Shown: positions 9,436 to 17,747 of the stretch, in pieces | Layout: the number at the start of each line of letters is the position of its first letter | Numbering within the stretch: the first letter of the stretch is position 1 | Assembly: GCF_047718555.1 (NCBI RefSeq) | Contig: NZ_JBDNRK010000010.1 | Coordinates: forward strand, 40,435 to 104,434 | Direction of reading: 5' to 3' | DNA from: Clostridium_I sp047718555 | GTDB taxonomy: Bacteria; Bacillota; Clostridia; Clostridiales; Clostridiaceae | Length of the DNA: 64,000 bases | Made by a program: the position numbers and the translations under genes | The notes under the pieces: model-generated | What the model was told of the DNA's origin: nothing | The model's input: only the letters and a program-made list of their open reading frames with translations | Databases searched by the model: none

Positions 9436-9511
9436 GTCTATTTTGTATCAGACAAAGAAACAAATTTTAAATATAAAAACCTCTATTTATAGAATATGAT
9501 GCAAAATAGAC
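9436..9511. repeat. Pair of 15-bp inverted repeats in the intergenic gap
   Basis: The sequence gtctattttgtatca (9436-9450) and its near-perfect complement (9497-9511, one G-T wobble) flank 46 AT-rich bases between the methyltransferase and mccB. It could fold in the operon mRNA or be the remnant of a small mobile element. Confidence 0.45.
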
Positions 9512-9536
9512 TAACATACTTAATAGTTATTTTTTA

Positions 9537-10163
9537 CTATGCTTTAATTGCAGAAGCTATGAATATGCCCGTTTGGGTATATTCACCCTTACTGGAGTAG
9601 CCCTTACAAAATAAATCTGTATTATCTATATTAATATTTTCAAAACCTGACTTTTTAAGCCACTTAGTTATTTGAGCATTTGAAAAGCCAAGCCATTCAT
9701 CAAACATCTCTTCTCTTGCCCACTCACCATTATGCTCCATGACATCAGATATAACTACGCTTCCTCCTCTTTTTAATATCCTGCTCATTTCATCTATAGC
9801 TTTTTCTGCATCACGTATATGATGTAAAGCCATATTTATAAATACAGCATCTAAAGATTCATCAAATAGAGCTATATTATCAAGAGAAGATTTTAAAGGA
9901 TATACATTTTTTAAACTGCTTTTTATTACTGAATTTTTTAATTCTTTTAACATATTAACTGAATTATCTATGGAAAATACTAAGCTAGCTTCATTAGCTA
10001 AGGCTATAGAAATAAATCCTGTACCACAACCCAAATCTGCAACAATTTTATCCTTTACATTTACTTTAGATAAAACCTTGTACTTTAATCTCTCCTCAAA
10101 ATACTCACTTCTAATCACATTCCACTTTTGTGCAATATTGTTGAAATACTGAGTAGAGTTCAT
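9537..10163 (-). CDS. SAM-dependent methyltransferase (YrrT-like position)
   Basis: A class I methyltransferase of 208 residues. Motif I 'VADLGCGTGF' is at residues 41-50, 'SIDNSVNML' follows as the acidic loop, and 'INMALHHIRDAEKAIDEM' is the post-II region. The substrate is unknown. It is the first gene behind the cysteine T-box, followed by mccB and the cysK/mccA-like gene. Bacillus subtilis has the same design, with yrrT heading the operon for methionine-to-cysteine conversion, so this enzyme may feed S-adenosylhomocysteine into that route. The mtnN gene found in Bacillus is not next to it here. The start has an aggagg site 7 bases upstream. Confidence 0.82.
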   Translation of the reverse strand: MNSTQYFNNIAQKWNVIRSEYFEERLKYKVLSKVNVKDKIVADLGCGTGFISIALANEASLVFSIDNSVNMLKELKNSVIKSSLKNVYPLKSSLDNIALFDESLDAVFINMALHHIRDAEKAIDEMSRILKRGGSVVISDVMEHNGEWAREEMFDEWLGFSNAQITKWLKKSGFENINIDNTDLFCKGYSSKGEYTQTGIFIASAIKA

Positions 10164-10288
10164 TGAATATTCCTCCTTATTATATTATTCCTATTGATAT
10201 ACTATGAATAACTATAAAAAAAATTGACATACTAACTGTAATATAAATATTACAGTATATTTTTTGTGAAGAATATAAATTATATGGT

Positions 10289-10573
10289 TCAAATAAAAAA
10301 CTCCTACCTCCTATATAGAGGCAGAAGTAACTTCCGCGATTCCACTCTATTTATCATATAAATAAATTATGACATCTTAAGTTTCGGTACTATCATACCT
10401 TAACGCTTTAACGGGCGTACACGCTGAAATCTACAAATCTACTTTATTTTCGAAACAGTGCTCAAAGATGCATTCACATAAATAATACTAAAAATCCCTT
10501 CCAGCCTAGGAGATTTTTCTCTTTTAGCTTACATTATGCTACTTATTCTTATCAAAGCATTTAAAAATTATTC
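10289..10573 (-). promoter_or_regulatory. T-box riboswitch, cysteine-specific
   Basis: The minus strand carries the T-box core GAGTGGAATCGCGG (10334-10347) followed by a terminator stem, acttctgcctc / gaggtaggagt, and six Ts (near 10290-10330). In stem I the specifier-loop context GAA-TGC-A places codon TGC (Cys) at 10470-10472. The core reads TGGA, which would pair with a tRNA end UCCA, so discriminator U, the base characteristic of bacterial tRNA-Cys. Two independent signs therefore agree. Low charged tRNA-Cys would favour the antiterminator and switch on the methyltransferase-mccB-cysK operon, which starts 126 bases downstream. Confidence 0.93.
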
Positions 10574-10628
10574 TTAATTCTTTAGTACATAATATTCCAA
10601 AGTTTAAAATTTGTCAATAATATTTTTA

Positions 10629-10955
10629 TTACAGATTTTCTATTTCTCTTCTCTCAGGCTTTTTATTTCCTGTTTTAGACTCTCTTTTAATTAATTCAGC
10701 TTCAATATCCTTTAAATTTATGCCTTGATTTGCTAGTAATACCAACAGATGGTATATCAAATCACAAGTTTCCATTACAAGTTCTTCTGAATTATTATTT
10801 TTTGCTGCTATTATTGTCTCAGTACTTTCTTCTCCTACTTTTTTTAGTATCTTGTCTATTCCCTTTTCAAATAGATAATTTGTATAGGAATCTTTTATTG
10901 GATTAGCTTTTCTATTTACAATAGTGGCATAAAGTTCTTCAATAATTTCTTTCAT
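10629..10955 (-). CDS. hisE: Phosphoribosyl-ATP pyrophosphatase HisE
   Basis: HisE hydrolyses phosphoribosyl-ATP to phosphoribosyl-AMP and pyrophosphate, the second step of histidine synthesis. The 108-residue all-alpha MazG-like protein has 'KVGEESTETIIAAKN' with the acidic metal-binding residues, and 'ETCDLIYHLLVLL'. It is a stand-alone protein, not fused to HisI. It is the last gene of the his cluster; a small membrane ORF lies in the 259-base gap between it and hisI. The cysteine T-box follows downstream, so the two operons are separated by little more than the leader. Confidence 0.95.
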   Translation of the reverse strand: MKEIIEELYATIVNRKANPIKDSYTNYLFEKGIDKILKKVGEESTETIIAAKNNNSEELVMETCDLIYHLLVLLANQGINLKDIEAELIKRESKTGNKKPERREIENL

Positions 10956-11037
10956 GTACCTACATTCCCTTCTTTAATAATTAATTTTTATAAGTAAATT
11001 AATACTATGTAGCGTTTTAATTCGTAATATTAGAAAT

Positions 11038-11145
11038 TTATGAATTTTTCCTTATGTATATTCTTAATGCTTTGATTAGAAGATAAATTAAATAAATTAC
11101 TATTACGGTTGGTATAATTATAATAAGTAAGAACAAAGTGCCCAA
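11038..11145 (-). CDS. Small hydrophobic ORF (single-pass membrane peptide)
   Basis: A 35-codon frame starting at TTG, 6 bases after a gggag site, lies between hisI and hisE. It encodes one long hydrophobic helix (residues 4-24, rich in Ile, Leu and Val with one Pro) followed by a basic tail (KALRIYIRKNS). The single-helix-plus-positive-tail layout is typical of real small membrane proteins. The gap around it is otherwise empty. I do not recognise a function. In AT-rich DNA a hydrophobic frame can arise by chance, so the call rests on the ribosome site and the charge pattern. Confidence 0.4.
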   Translation of the reverse strand: MGTLFLLIIIIPTVIVIYLIYLLIKALRIYIRKNS

Positions 11146-11214
11146 TAAACTCCCATCCCCTTTTTATTAGTTCGTCTTTTTTTATTTTTACGAATTAAAT
11201 ATATAACAATTACT

Positions 11215-11544
11215 CTAAATATCAACTGTTTTAAAAAAACAACTTCTACTTCCTGTATGGCAGGCTGCTCCTATTTGCTCAACCTTTATAAGCAATGTAT
11301 CATTATCACAGTCTAAACTTATACTTTTAACATATTGAAAATGACCTGAAGTAGCACCTTTATTCCAATATTCATTTCTTGAACGGCTCCAAAACCAGGT
11401 AGTTTTAGTTTCTATAGTCTTTTTTAAGGATTCCTTATTCATATATGCCAGCATTAAAACCTCATCATTTTTCACATCTACAATAATAGCTGGTACTAAA
11501 CCCTTAGTAAAATCTACAGACTCTAGTAATTCATTCTTATCCAT
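11215..11544 (-). CDS. hisI: Phosphoribosyl-AMP cyclohydrolase HisI
   Basis: HisI opens the adenine ring of phosphoribosyl-AMP, the third step of histidine synthesis, and needs zinc and magnesium. The 109-residue protein has 'TWFWSRSRNEYWNKG', the acidic metal site 'LDCDND' near residue 77 and the zinc cysteines in 'AACHTGSRSCF' near the C-terminus. It is a single-domain form (no HisE fusion). The start ATG has an aggtg site. It follows the GNAT gene with a 100-base gap and precedes the small membrane ORF and hisE. Confidence 0.95.
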   Translation of the reverse strand: MDKNELLESVDFTKGLVPAIIVDVKNDEVLMLAYMNKESLKKTIETKTTWFWSRSRNEYWNKGATSGHFQYVKSISLDCDNDTLLIKVEQIGAACHTGSRSCFFKTVDI

Positions 11545-11643
11545 ATTTTCACCTACTTTAAACTTCCATAATTTAATTATTTATTAGCATTTATATAGAC
11601 TTCACCATTACTTAATTCAAACCAATAGAAAATTGCAATGAAA

Positions 11644-12114
11644 TTATAATGTTTTTATATACCATACATCACAAGCATAATGTTCAGTTTCAATTAAAGG
11701 TTTTTCTAATTGAATAAAGCCATGCTTTCTGTAGAATTTATTGGCTGCAACCATATTACTAAAGGTTTCTAGGTAGCATTCTTTATAATATTTTTCCGCA
11801 AATTCTAAAGAAATTTTTATTAATCTACTTGCAATTCCAGTACCCCTTACCTCTTTTATAGAATACATTTTTTGTAATTCACATATATCTTGTGTGCCAG
11901 TTAGTGGACCTATACCGCAACCAGCTACTATTTTGTTATTTTCTTCAACAACCCAATATTTAGATTTTTCATTTTGATAGACTTGAAAAAAACATCCTAA
12001 ATTAGGGTCAGCCCAAGCACACCCAGGTTTATTTGCTCCAAATTCTATTAAACAAGTTCTAATAAGTAGCTCTACTTGTTTATTATCCTTTTCTTCTATT
12101 TCCCTTATTATCAT
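11644..12114 (-). CDS. GNAT family N-acetyltransferase inside the his operon
   Basis: A 156-residue GNAT protein. The acetyl-CoA loop is 'SIKEVRGTGIASRLI' near residue 88 and the C-terminal 'NKFYRKHGFIQLEKP' is typical. The substrate is unknown. It sits between hisF and hisI on the same strand (66 and 99 base gaps) and so is probably transcribed with the pathway, although it is not one of the known histidine steps. The cysteine- and tryptophan-containing segment 'NKPGCAWADPNLGCFF' (residues 28-43) is unusual for GNAT proteins and may form part of the acceptor site. The start has a gggag site. Confidence 0.85.
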   Translation of the reverse strand: MIIREIEEKDNKQVELLIRTCLIEFGANKPGCAWADPNLGCFFQVYQNEKSKYWVVEENNKIVAGCGIGPLTGTQDICELQKMYSIKEVRGTGIASRLIKISLEFAEKYYKECYLETFSNMVAANKFYRKHGFIQLEKPLIETEHYACDVWYIKTL

Positions 12115-12180
12115 AAATTACTCCCGCTTAATCACACTATCTTACTATAACGAGTTTAAGTTACATAAATACCGCACTAT

Positions 12181-12942
12181 CTATAATCTAACACTAACCT
12201 TTTTCTCTTTTAAATATTCTTTAACCTGTCTAATTGTAAGTTCTCTATAATGGAATAGAGAAGCAGCCAAAGCGGCATCACAATTAGTTTTTTCAAACAC
12301 GTCATAAAAATGTTCCAGCTTTCCACAACCACCAGATGCTATAACTGGAATATTAACTGCCTCAGTAATTGCCCTTGTAAATTCTATATCATAACCATTC
12401 TTTGTTCCATCAGCATCCATACTGGTAAGCAGTATCTCACCGCAGCCAAGTTTTTCTGCCTTCTTAGCCCACTCAATAGCATCAAGACCTGTATCTGTTC
12501 TACCACCAGCAATAACTACATTCCATCCTGATCCATCTTCTCTTTTTCTGCCGTCTATGGCTACTACTACACACTGCGTTCCAAATTTTTCAGCTGCTCT
12601 AGTTATTAGAGTAGGATCCTTTACTGCAGATGAATTTATAGATATTTTATCTGCTCCCGCCTTTAATATATCTCTAAAATCATCTACGGTTCTTATTCCT
12701 CCACCAACGGTCAATGGTATAAAGATCTTCTCTGCCGTTCTCTTTACCACATCTATCATGGTCTTTCTACCATCGGAAGTTGCCGTTATATCAAGAAATA
12801 CTATTTCATCAGCACCTTCACTATTGTAAAACTCTGCTATTGCAACAGGATCTCCTACATCCTTTAAGTCTACAAAATTTATTCCCTTAACAACTCTTCC
12901 CATATTTACATCAAGGCAAGGTATTATTCTCTTGGTAAGCAA
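12181..12942 (-). CDS. hisF: Imidazole glycerol phosphate synthase cyclase subunit HisF
   Basis: HisF takes ammonia from HisH and closes the imidazole ring, giving imidazole glycerol phosphate and AICAR. I place the start at TTG 12942 (MLTKRIIPCLDV), which gives the usual 253 residues and Asp11 as a catalytic residue. An upstream in-frame GTG at 12951 overlaps the ribosome site. The second catalytic Asp lies in 'VVAIDGRKR', and the TIM-barrel phosphate sites 'VGGGIRT' and 'ASGGCGK' are present. HisF and HisH are separated by hisC and hisA here. A minimal family A repeat sits between hisC and hisF. Confidence 0.95.
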   Translation of the reverse strand: MLTKRIIPCLDVNMGRVVKGINFVDLKDVGDPVAIAEFYNSEGADEIVFLDITATSDGRKTMIDVVKRTAEKIFIPLTVGGGIRTVDDFRDILKAGADKISINSSAVKDPTLITRAAEKFGTQCVVVAIDGRKREDGSGWNVVIAGGRTDTGLDAIEWAKKAEKLGCGEILLTSMDADGTKNGYDIEFTRAITEAVNIPVIASGGCGKLEHFYDVFEKTNCDAALAASLFHYRELTIRQVKEYLKEKKVSVRL

Positions 12943-12981
12943 TTTTATCACATCCTTAAAATATAATCAGTTTTTTATATT

Positions 12982-13020
12982 TAGGCATCTTTGACTTATT
13001 ATTTATTTTCACATGCCTTA
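12982..13020. repeat. Family A repeat, minimal 39-bp copy
   Basis: The element reads TAGGCATCTTTGACTT to ACATGCCTTA: both terminal inverted repeats with the middle deleted. Its last three bases are the stop codon of hisC on the minus strand. Confidence 0.7.
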
Positions 13021-14097
13021 CTTATCTTTAGATATAATCTCGGCTACTATCATCTTAAGCTTTTCTAAGAAAATTCCCATTTCTTCTTCAGAACCTATAG
13101 TTATTCTCAGATAGTTATTAATTCTAGGCTTATTAAAATATCTTACAAGAAGTCCATTTTCCCTCAGCGTAAGAAAAAGTTTTTCTCCATTTATTTCAGG
13201 ATGAGACGCAAAAATAAAATTTGCTTTGGAAGGTATTACTTCAAAGCCAATTTTCTTTAATCCTTCTACTACCCTTTCCCTTGTGTTCACTATTTTTGAT
13301 GCACACTCTTTAAAATAGATTTCATCCTCAATAGCTGCAACTGCTGCTTTTGCTGCAATTCTATCTATGGTATAGGAATTCATAGAATTTTTAATTCTAT
13401 TTAAACCATCTATAAGCTCCTCTTGACCAAGGGCAAAACCAATACGAATTCCTGCTAAAGACCTTGACTTTGACAAAGTCTGCACTACCAGGAGATTGGA
13501 ATAATCCTTTATAAGTTTTACTACAGACTCGCCGCCAAAATCTATATAGGCTTCATCAATTATAACTACCTTGTTAGAATTATACTCCAAAATTCTTTTT
13601 ATATCTTCAATATCTAAAGTTCTTCCTGTAGGTGCATTAGGATTTGGAATAATAACTCCACCATTCTCACACAAAAAATCTTCTACATTTATGGAAAAGT
13701 CCTCTTTTAATTTTGCCAATCTATAATCCAATTTATATAATTTAGCGTAAACTGGATAAAAACTATAGCTTATATCAGGAAATATAATATCCTCATCCTG
13801 ATTAAAAAAAGTTAAAAAAGAAAAAGCCAATACTTCATCTGAACCATTTCCTATAAACACTTGATTTTTATCTAGTTTATAGTATTTTGCAATAGTCTCC
13901 CTTAATTCATCGCAGTTTGGATCAGGATATAACCTTAAATCTTCATTTGCCGCATTTTTTATAGCTTCTATCACTTTTGGTGAGGGAGGGTAAGGATTCT
14001 CATTGGTATTTAATTTTATATACTTTTTATCTTTAGGCTGCTCACCACAAACATAGGGCTCTATATTTTTAGTTATTTCACTCCAATATTTACTCAC
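13018..14097 (-). CDS. hisC: Histidinol-phosphate aminotransferase HisC
   Basis: HisC is a PLP enzyme that transfers an amino group from glutamate to imidazole acetol phosphate. I choose GTG 14097 (MSKYWSEITKNI) over the longer frame from 14142, because gggaggaa lies 6-7 bases upstream and the family starts this way. That gives 359 residues. 'NTNENPYPPSP', 'PNPNAPTGR' and the PLP lysine in 'TLSKSRSLAGIRIG' are present. Upstream in the operon is hisA, 254 bases away, with a family A repeat filling that gap. The stop codon TAA is the first three bases of another repeat copy, so the original 3' end may have been altered. Confidence 0.95.
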   Translation of the reverse strand: MSKYWSEITKNIEPYVCGEQPKDKKYIKLNTNENPYPPSPKVIEAIKNAANEDLRLYPDPNCDELRETIAKYYKLDKNQVFIGNGSDEVLAFSFLTFFNQDEDIIFPDISYSFYPVYAKLYKLDYRLAKLKEDFSINVEDFLCENGGVIIPNPNAPTGRTLDIEDIKRILEYNSNKVVIIDEAYIDFGGESVVKLIKDYSNLLVVQTLSKSRSLAGIRIGFALGQEELIDGLNRIKNSMNSYTIDRIAAKAAVAAIEDEIYFKECASKIVNTRERVVEGLKKIGFEVIPSKANFIFASHPEINGEKLFLTLRENGLLVRYFNKPRINNYLRITIGSEEEMGIFLEKLKMIVAEIISKDK

Positions 14098-14191
14098 AAA
14101 AAATTCCTCCCTAATTATAAGAGCTATCTCAAAATACATCAATATGCATTAAAAAATACCATTTTCATTTTAGGACAGCTACTTTTTAATA

Positions 14192-14354
14192 TTAGGCACA
14201 TTCAAATAAATAACTAGTCAGTATGCTAGTCTATTTTGAATCCTACTACGTCAACAGAACCCTCAGATAGCTTACTATCTTCGGAACCTGTTTCCTTGTA
14301 TGATTCAAAATATCCGTCGCATCTTTGACTTACTATTTATTTTCATATGCCTTA
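14192..14354. repeat. Family A MITE-like repeat, full-length copy
   Basis: A 163-bp element begins TTAGGCACATTCAAATAAAT and ends ATTTATTTTCATATGCCTTA, imperfect inverted repeats of about 35 bases. It has inner palindromes (gattcaaaat at both sides; gatag / ctatc). It fills the hisA-hisC gap inside the operon, and its outer TTA (14352-14354) is the hisA stop codon on the minus strand. It has no coding capacity. Confidence 0.85.
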
Positions 14355-15065
14355 TTTACAAGCATCTATAGCTTCTTTTAAATTTATATTTCCAGAATAT
14401 ATTGCCTTTCCTGTAATAGTTCCGTAAATGCCCATATTCTTTATATTCTTTAAATCCTCTACACTTTTAATTCCACCGGAAGCTATTATGTTACAACTTA
14501 CACTTTTTTCAATTTTCTCAAGCTGTTCCAAATTAGGTCCCTGTAAGGTGCCATCCTTGCTTATATCTGTAAATATAATAGTTTTTACTCCTATGTTCTC
14601 CATCTGCTTTGCAAAATCAATATAATTTACATCACTTACATTGACCCATCCATTTACTGCCACCTTTTCATTCTTTGCATCTATTCCTACTGCTATTTTT
14701 TCTCCATACTTTTTTACTGCCTGCTTTACGAACTCCATATCTTTTAATGCTGCGGTACCTAATATTACTCTAGACACCCCTGTCTCTATAAGCATATCAA
14801 CAGTTTCCATATTTCTTATGCCGCCGCCAAGTTCTACTGGTATATTTACAGCTTTTATTACTTCAGATATAATATTTAGATTTTTGATTTCGCCATTTAA
14901 TGCCCCATCTAAATCCACCATATGTATATATTCTGCTCCACTTTCTTTAAAGCTTAAAGCTACATCCAGTGGATTTTCTCCTACAACTTCTGATTTACTG
15001 AATTCTCCTTGATAAAGTCTTACACATTTGCCATCTCTTAAATCCATAGCTGGAAATATTATCAT
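14352..15065 (-). CDS. hisA: ProFAR isomerase HisA
   Basis: HisA opens the ribose ring of ProFAR to PRFAR, the fourth step of histidine synthesis. The 237-residue TIM barrel has the catalytic Asp8 in 'FPAMDLRDGKCVRL', the phosphate loop 'ELGGGIRN' and the second catalytic Asp in 'FTDISKDGTLQGPN'. Its start is directly adjacent to the hisH stop, so translation is likely coupled. The protein ends ...DACK and the TAA stop coincides with the terminal TAAGGCA of the family A repeat that follows. Confidence 0.96.
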   Translation of the reverse strand: MIIFPAMDLRDGKCVRLYQGEFSKSEVVGENPLDVALSFKESGAEYIHMVDLDGALNGEIKNLNIISEVIKAVNIPVELGGGIRNMETVDMLIETGVSRVILGTAALKDMEFVKQAVKKYGEKIAVGIDAKNEKVAVNGWVNVSDVNYIDFAKQMENIGVKTIIFTDISKDGTLQGPNLEQLEKIEKSVSCNIIASGGIKSVEDLKNIKNMGIYGTITGKAIYSGNINLKEAIDACK

Positions 15066-15686
15066 TTATAACAACCCCCAAAAATTTTTTAGCATCTTTA
15101 TTCCCGCATCCCCACTCTTTTCAGGATGAAATTGTAAACCAAATACATTTCCTTTACTTACAGCCGCTGGTACATTAATACCATAAAAACTATCTGCATC
15201 AAGATTATTTTCCTCTAACTCAGCATAATAAGAATGAACAAAATATGCATAGCTTCCATCTTTTACGCCTTCTAAGATAGGCGAATTTTTTAATATATTT
15301 AAAGAATTCCATCCCATATGAGGTATTTTTAAGTTAATATCAAATTTTTTTATCTTTCCCTTTATTAGCCCAAGTCCTTCTGTAAGCCTCACTTCATCGC
15401 TTTCATCAAATAAAAGCTGCATTCCAAGACATATTCCAAGTATTGGTACTCCGGACTCCGCAGCATTTTTCAGTGCTTTATTTATATTTAATTTATTTAT
15501 ATTTTCCATTGCATCAGGAAAGGCTCCAACTCCAGGAAGTATAATACCATCGCTGTCCAAAATCTCATCCACATTTGATGTTATATTGCATTTTCCACCA
15601 AAGGATTCAAAGGCTTTTTGAACACTTCTCAAGTTTCCCATACCATAATCAACAATACTTAATGTTTTTTCCTTCAAATCTATCAC
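15066..15686 (-). CDS. hisH: Imidazole glycerol phosphate synthase glutaminase subunit HisH
   Basis: HisH splits glutamine and channels ammonia to HisF. The class I glutamine amidotransferase triad is visible: the cysteine in 'GICLGMQLLFDE' near residue 85 and His/Glu in 'LQFHPEKSG' near the end. It is 206 residues long, which is normal. The start is GTG 15686, overlapping the aggggtg box; a TTG three codons later is an alternative. The gap upstream to hisB carries a 38-base fragment of the family B repeat. Confidence 0.95.
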   Translation of the reverse strand: MIDLKEKTLSIVDYGMGNLRSVQKAFESFGGKCNITSNVDEILDSDGIILPGVGAFPDAMENINKLNINKALKNAAESGVPILGICLGMQLLFDESDEVRLTEGLGLIKGKIKKFDINLKIPHMGWNSLNILKNSPILEGVKDGSYAYFVHSYYAELEENNLDADSFYGINVPAAVSKGNVFGLQFHPEKSGDAGIKMLKNFWGLL

Positions 15687-15727
15687 CCCTTAGTATTATT
15701 TTAATTAATTCTAAAGCACTGTAATTG

Positions 15728-15765
15728 TTTATCCGATGACTAACCACTGTAACACTCCACCTTCT
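15728..15765 (+). repeat. Family B repeat, left-end fragment in the hisB-hisH gap
   Basis: The sequence tttatccgatgactaaccac at 15728-15747, followed by tgtaacactccacc, matches the left end of family B copies. Only the first half of the stem is kept. Confidence 0.6.
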
Positions 15766-15770
15766 AAAAT

Positions 15771-16361
15771 CTATAGACTTCCCTTAGTAGACATTACACC
15801 CTTTATTCTTTCATCCTTTTCCACAGCCTCACGAAGAGCCCTTCCAAAAGCTTTAAACATTCCCTCAATGATATGATGAGTATTTTTACCATACAGTGAT
15901 TTTACATGAAGGGTTATTCCTGCATTAACAGCTACCGCTCTAAAAAATTCTTCTACCATTTCAGTTTCAAACATTCCCAATTTCTCCGTAGTAAATTCAC
16001 CATCAAAAACCAGATAAGGTCTTCCGCTGATATCAATGGATACGAGAGACAGACTTTCGTCCATTGGCACATAGGCTGTTCCATATCTCTTTATCCCAGC
16101 TTTATCTCCTAAAGCTTCATTAATGCATTTTCCAAGAACTATACCTACATCTTCCACCAGATGATGTGAGTCTACATAGGTATCTCCTTCTGCCTTAAGC
16201 TTTAAAGTCATAAGTCCGTGCTTTATCATAAGTGTAAGCATATGGTCAAAGAATCCTACACCAGTTTCTATGCTGGAGTTTCCCTCTCCATCCAATTCTA
16301 AACTCATTTCTATCTTAGTTTCCATAGTTTTTCTTGAAATGGAAGACTCCCTTTTATTCAT
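15771..16361 (-). CDS. hisB: Imidazoleglycerol-phosphate dehydratase HisB
   Basis: HisB removes water from imidazole glycerol phosphate using manganese. It is the single-function form (196 residues), with no phosphatase domain; that step is done by HisJ. I start at ATG 16361 (MNKRESSISRKT), behind gaggag with good spacing. A longer frame to 16388 would overlap hisD. The metal histidines lie in 'GFFDHMLTLMIKHG', 'DSHHLVEDVG' and 'NTHHIIEGMFKAF'. Confidence 0.96.
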   Translation of the reverse strand: MNKRESSISRKTMETKIEMSLELDGEGNSSIETGVGFFDHMLTLMIKHGLMTLKLKAEGDTYVDSHHLVEDVGIVLGKCINEALGDKAGIKRYGTAYVPMDESLSLVSIDISGRPYLVFDGEFTTEKLGMFETEMVEEFFRAVAVNAGITLHVKSLYGKNTHHIIEGMFKAFGRALREAVEKDERIKGVMSTKGSL

Positions 16362-16377
16362 GAAAATCACTCCTCTT

Positions 16378-17679
16378 CTAATCCTCATATCTTACTTTAA
16401 TTGAATTTGCATGTGCTGTTAATCCCTCTGTATCAGCAAGCTTTACTATTTTATCCTTAACTCCATATAGAGCATCTTCGCTGTAGTATATATAACTAGA
16501 TTTTTTAATAAAGTCATCTACAGAAAGAGGAGAAAAGAATCTAGCGCTACCACTAGTTGGAAGTACATGGTTTGGTCCTGCCATATAGTCTCCTAAAGGC
16601 TCCGGTGAATGAGAACCAAGGAAAATTGATCCTGCATTTTTTATTCTTCCAAGATATAGGAATGGATCTTTTACCATAAGTTCAAAGTGTTCAGGAGCTA
16701 TTTTGTTACCTAGATCAATTGCTTCATCCATATTGTCTACCACAAGTATTACTCCAAAATCTCTTAAGGAAGCTTCAATTATTTCTTTTCTACTTAAGTT
16801 TTCTACCTGCCTTTTTATCTCCTTTTGAACCTTTAAAGCTAATTCCTTTGAAGTAGTTACTAAAATTGCAGAAGCAAGTTTATCATGTTCAGCTTGAGAC
16901 ATTAAATCAGCTGCAATAAATTTTTCATTTCCATTTTCATCAGAAACTACAAGTATCTCACTAGGACCTGCAATCATATCTATATCTACAAGTCCAAAGA
17001 CACTTCTCTTTGCTAAGGCTACAAAAATATTTCCTGGTCCCACTATCTTATCAACCTTTTCTATAGTTTCTGTACCATAGGCAAGTGCTCCAATTGCCTG
17101 TGCCCCACCCACTTTATAAATTTCATCAACTCCAGCAATATCTGCAGCTACAAGTATACTTTCACTTATTGTACCATCTTTTCTAGGTGGAGTAACCATA
17201 ACAATTTTTTCTACTCCAGCTACCTTTGCAGGAAGTGCATTCATAAGTACAGAAGAAGGATATGCTGCTGTACCACCTGGTACATATATTCCAACTCTAG
17301 AAAGTCCCCTTACAGTTTGTCCCATGACTACACCATTTTCTTTTGTCATGATCCAGGACTTATCCTTTTGCTTTTCATGAAATTCTGTTATATTTTTCTT
17401 CGCTGTTTTTAAAGCATCTACAAATTCATCATCTACTGCCTCATAGGCTTTTTTTATTTCCTCACTTGTTACCGTTAGACTTCCTATGCACTCACAATCA
17501 AACTTCCTTGTAAAGCTTATTACTGCATTGTCTCCGTTTTTCTTTATTTCAGAAAGTATTTCTGATACTTTCACATTAACATCATCTTCAATTCCTTCTG
17601 CTCTCTTCTTTAAGCTTTCTAAATATTCTTTTCCCTCTTTACTATTAGCCTGTAATATATTTATTAGTTCACTCACCAA
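16378..17679 (-). CDS. hisD: Histidinol dehydrogenase HisD
   Basis: HisD oxidises L-histidinol twice with NAD to give histidine, the last step of the pathway, and uses zinc. The 433-residue length is normal. The family block 'GPGNIFVALAKRSVFGLVD' near residue 215, 'MSQAEHDKLASAIL' and 'GPNHVLPTSGSARFFSPL' carry the metal and catalytic residues. The frame opens with TTG 17679 then GTG 17676; both sit behind a perfect aggaggt box and GTG may be the real start. It overlaps no neighbour: 16 bases to hisB and 68 to hisG. Confidence 0.96.
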   Translation of the reverse strand: MVSELINILQANSKEGKEYLESLKKRAEGIEDDVNVKVSEILSEIKKNGDNAVISFTRKFDCECIGSLTVTSEEIKKAYEAVDDEFVDALKTAKKNITEFHEKQKDKSWIMTKENGVVMGQTVRGLSRVGIYVPGGTAAYPSSVLMNALPAKVAGVEKIVMVTPPRKDGTISESILVAADIAGVDEIYKVGGAQAIGALAYGTETIEKVDKIVGPGNIFVALAKRSVFGLVDIDMIAGPSEILVVSDENGNEKFIAADLMSQAEHDKLASAILVTTSKELALKVQKEIKRQVENLSRKEIIEASLRDFGVILVVDNMDEAIDLGNKIAPEHFELMVKDPFLYLGRIKNAGSIFLGSHSPEPLGDYMAGPNHVLPTSGSARFFSPLSVDDFIKKSSYIYYSEDALYGVKDKIVKLADTEGLTAHANSIKVRYED

Positions 17680-17747
17680 AATTACCTCCTATTTAGGTAT
17701 ATCTAAAGAAACAACCTATCTGTATATTAATACATTTTAATTTACTA

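Noticed and set aside
12982..13020. Reading the 39-bp sequence after hisC as an ordinary terminator
   Set aside because: It lies within the operon and its ends match the dispersed family A repeat, which explains it better.
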